Assembly: GCA_046756945.1 (NCBI GenBank)
Contig: JBHHXI010000018.1
Span: 1-29,288 of the forward strand
Direction: 5' to 3'
Source of the DNA: JACZQZ01 sp046756945
Lineage (GTDB): Bacteria; Pseudomonadota; Alphaproteobacteria; Rhodospirillales; 2-02-FULL-58-16
DNA: 29,288 bases
Shown piece after piece: positions 28,831 through 29,288 of the stretch. The notes below the pieces were generated by a model that had not been told where the DNA came from, made no database searches, and was given only the letters and a program-made list of their open reading frames with translations. A program made the translations under genes and the position numbers. How positions within the stretch are numbered: position 1 is the first letter of the stretch; each line of letters starts with the position of its first letter.

Positions 28831-29288
28831 ATGGCGAAGGGGGAAAACAGTCCGGCCCACCCGGTGGCGGACCTGGTGAAATTCGTCGACGGGCGCCGCC
28901 CCGGCATCGGGGTGCGCTCCCTGGCCGTGGACGGCCAGGGCCGTCTGGCGCGCAAGCCGGACAGCACGCGGCTGGAGTTCACCTTCGAATACCGGGGCAT
29001 ATTGTTCGCCGTGCGCACGGAATCCAATGACCACGGCGGCCGCATGCAGTTCCACGCCGATCTGGGGAATCTGCCCTATACCGCCGAAACGCGGGCCAGG
29101 AGGGCCGACGCGCTGGCCATTGCCGCCGCCGCCGGCCGGGCCCTCGGCGGGCGGGTGCGGACGACACGCGAACAGCGCATCCTGCTGTTCGAGGATATGC
29201 GTTTCGAAGAGCCCCTGACGCCGGTGGTCCTGATGTCGCGCGCCGTGCGCCTTGTCCTGGAGGCGCAACCGTTCCTCGCGCTGCTGGC
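28831..29288 (+). CDS. Unrecognised protein, 3' end outside the window
   Basis: An open frame from ATG 28831, preceded by GAGGG at a 7-nt spacing, runs without a stop to the end of the window (152 residues seen). The visible part reads as folded protein rather than a shadow frame: RLEFTFEYRGILFAVRTESNDHGGRMQFHADLGNLPYTAETRARRADALAIAAAAGRALGGRVRTTREQRILLFEDMRF. There is no signal peptide or long hydrophobic segment, so it is probably cytoplasmic. An alternating beta region is followed by an alanine-rich helix. I do not recognise the family. The neighbouring psd-pssA genes point away and give no clue. Confidence 0.7.
   Translation, partial: MAKGENSPAHPVADLVKFVDGRRPGIGVRSLAVDGQGRLARKPDSTRLEFTFEYRGILFAVRTESNDHGGRMQFHADLGNLPYTAETRARRADALAIAAAAGRALGGRVRTTREQRILLFEDMRFEEPLTPVVLMSRAVRLVLEAQPFLALL

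Overview
The window is high-GC DNA whose gene content points to an alphaproteobacterium, probably of Rhodospirillales type. The evidence is the psd-pssA phospholipid pair, an RpoH heat-shock sigma factor, an HU protein, an FNR-type oxygen regulator with FNR-like boxes, Dpp/Opp-type ABC transporters, and frequent GTG/TTG starts. The genus cannot be fixed from the sequence alone.

Layout. (1) 1-90: two perfect tandem copies of a 27-bp hairpin-forming repeat, which also encode the last residues and stop codon of a UDP-GlcNAc 2-epimerase gene (67-1185, minus). (2) 1252-6951, minus: a complete peptide-type ABC importer in the unusual order ATPase D - ATPase F - binding protein - permease B - permease C. 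It has a likely promoter and inverted repeat at 6994-7050 and a strong hairpin between the binding-protein and permease genes. (3) 7564-12990: a catabolic cluster. It holds a carboxymuconolactone-decarboxylase-like protein, a 3-hydroxyisobutyrate-dehydrogenase-type reductase, an FMN 2-hydroxy-acid dehydrogenase, an RraA/HMG-aldolase-fold protein, a small ABM-domain monooxygenase, and an MFS transporter paired with an NMT1/THI5-like binding protein that has no signal peptide. (4) 13208-16418: two lipoproteins, an alkaline-phosphatase-superfamily enzyme, HU, and a 63-residue protein. (5) 16419-18824: an FNR-type regulator and RpoH, converging on a 217-bp interval.

The main candidate for something undescribed is in that interval. 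A symmetrical FNR/FixK-like box (17703-17716) lies 41.5 bp upstream, on the minus strand, of the first of three stem-loops; the last is a textbook intrinsic terminator with eight Ts. This reads as an oxygen-controlled small RNA of about 100 nt. A second FNR-like box (16606-16619) lies between the fnr gene and the divergent 63-residue gene.

(6) 18825-26064: a MATE transporter (minus), then a second peptide-type ABC operon (plus) with a Tat-exported binding protein, two permeases, and a single polypeptide carrying both ATPases, closed by an intrinsic terminator. (7) 26093-27007: a stand-alone protein resembling the 10-formyl-tetrahydrofolate hydrolase domain; its stop codon abuts that of pssA, which converges on it. 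(8) 27008-28521, minus: psd-pssA, two steps of phosphatidylethanolamine synthesis. (9) 28831-end: an unrecognised ORF that runs off the window.

All functional calls rest on reading motifs by eye. No database search or folding program was used.
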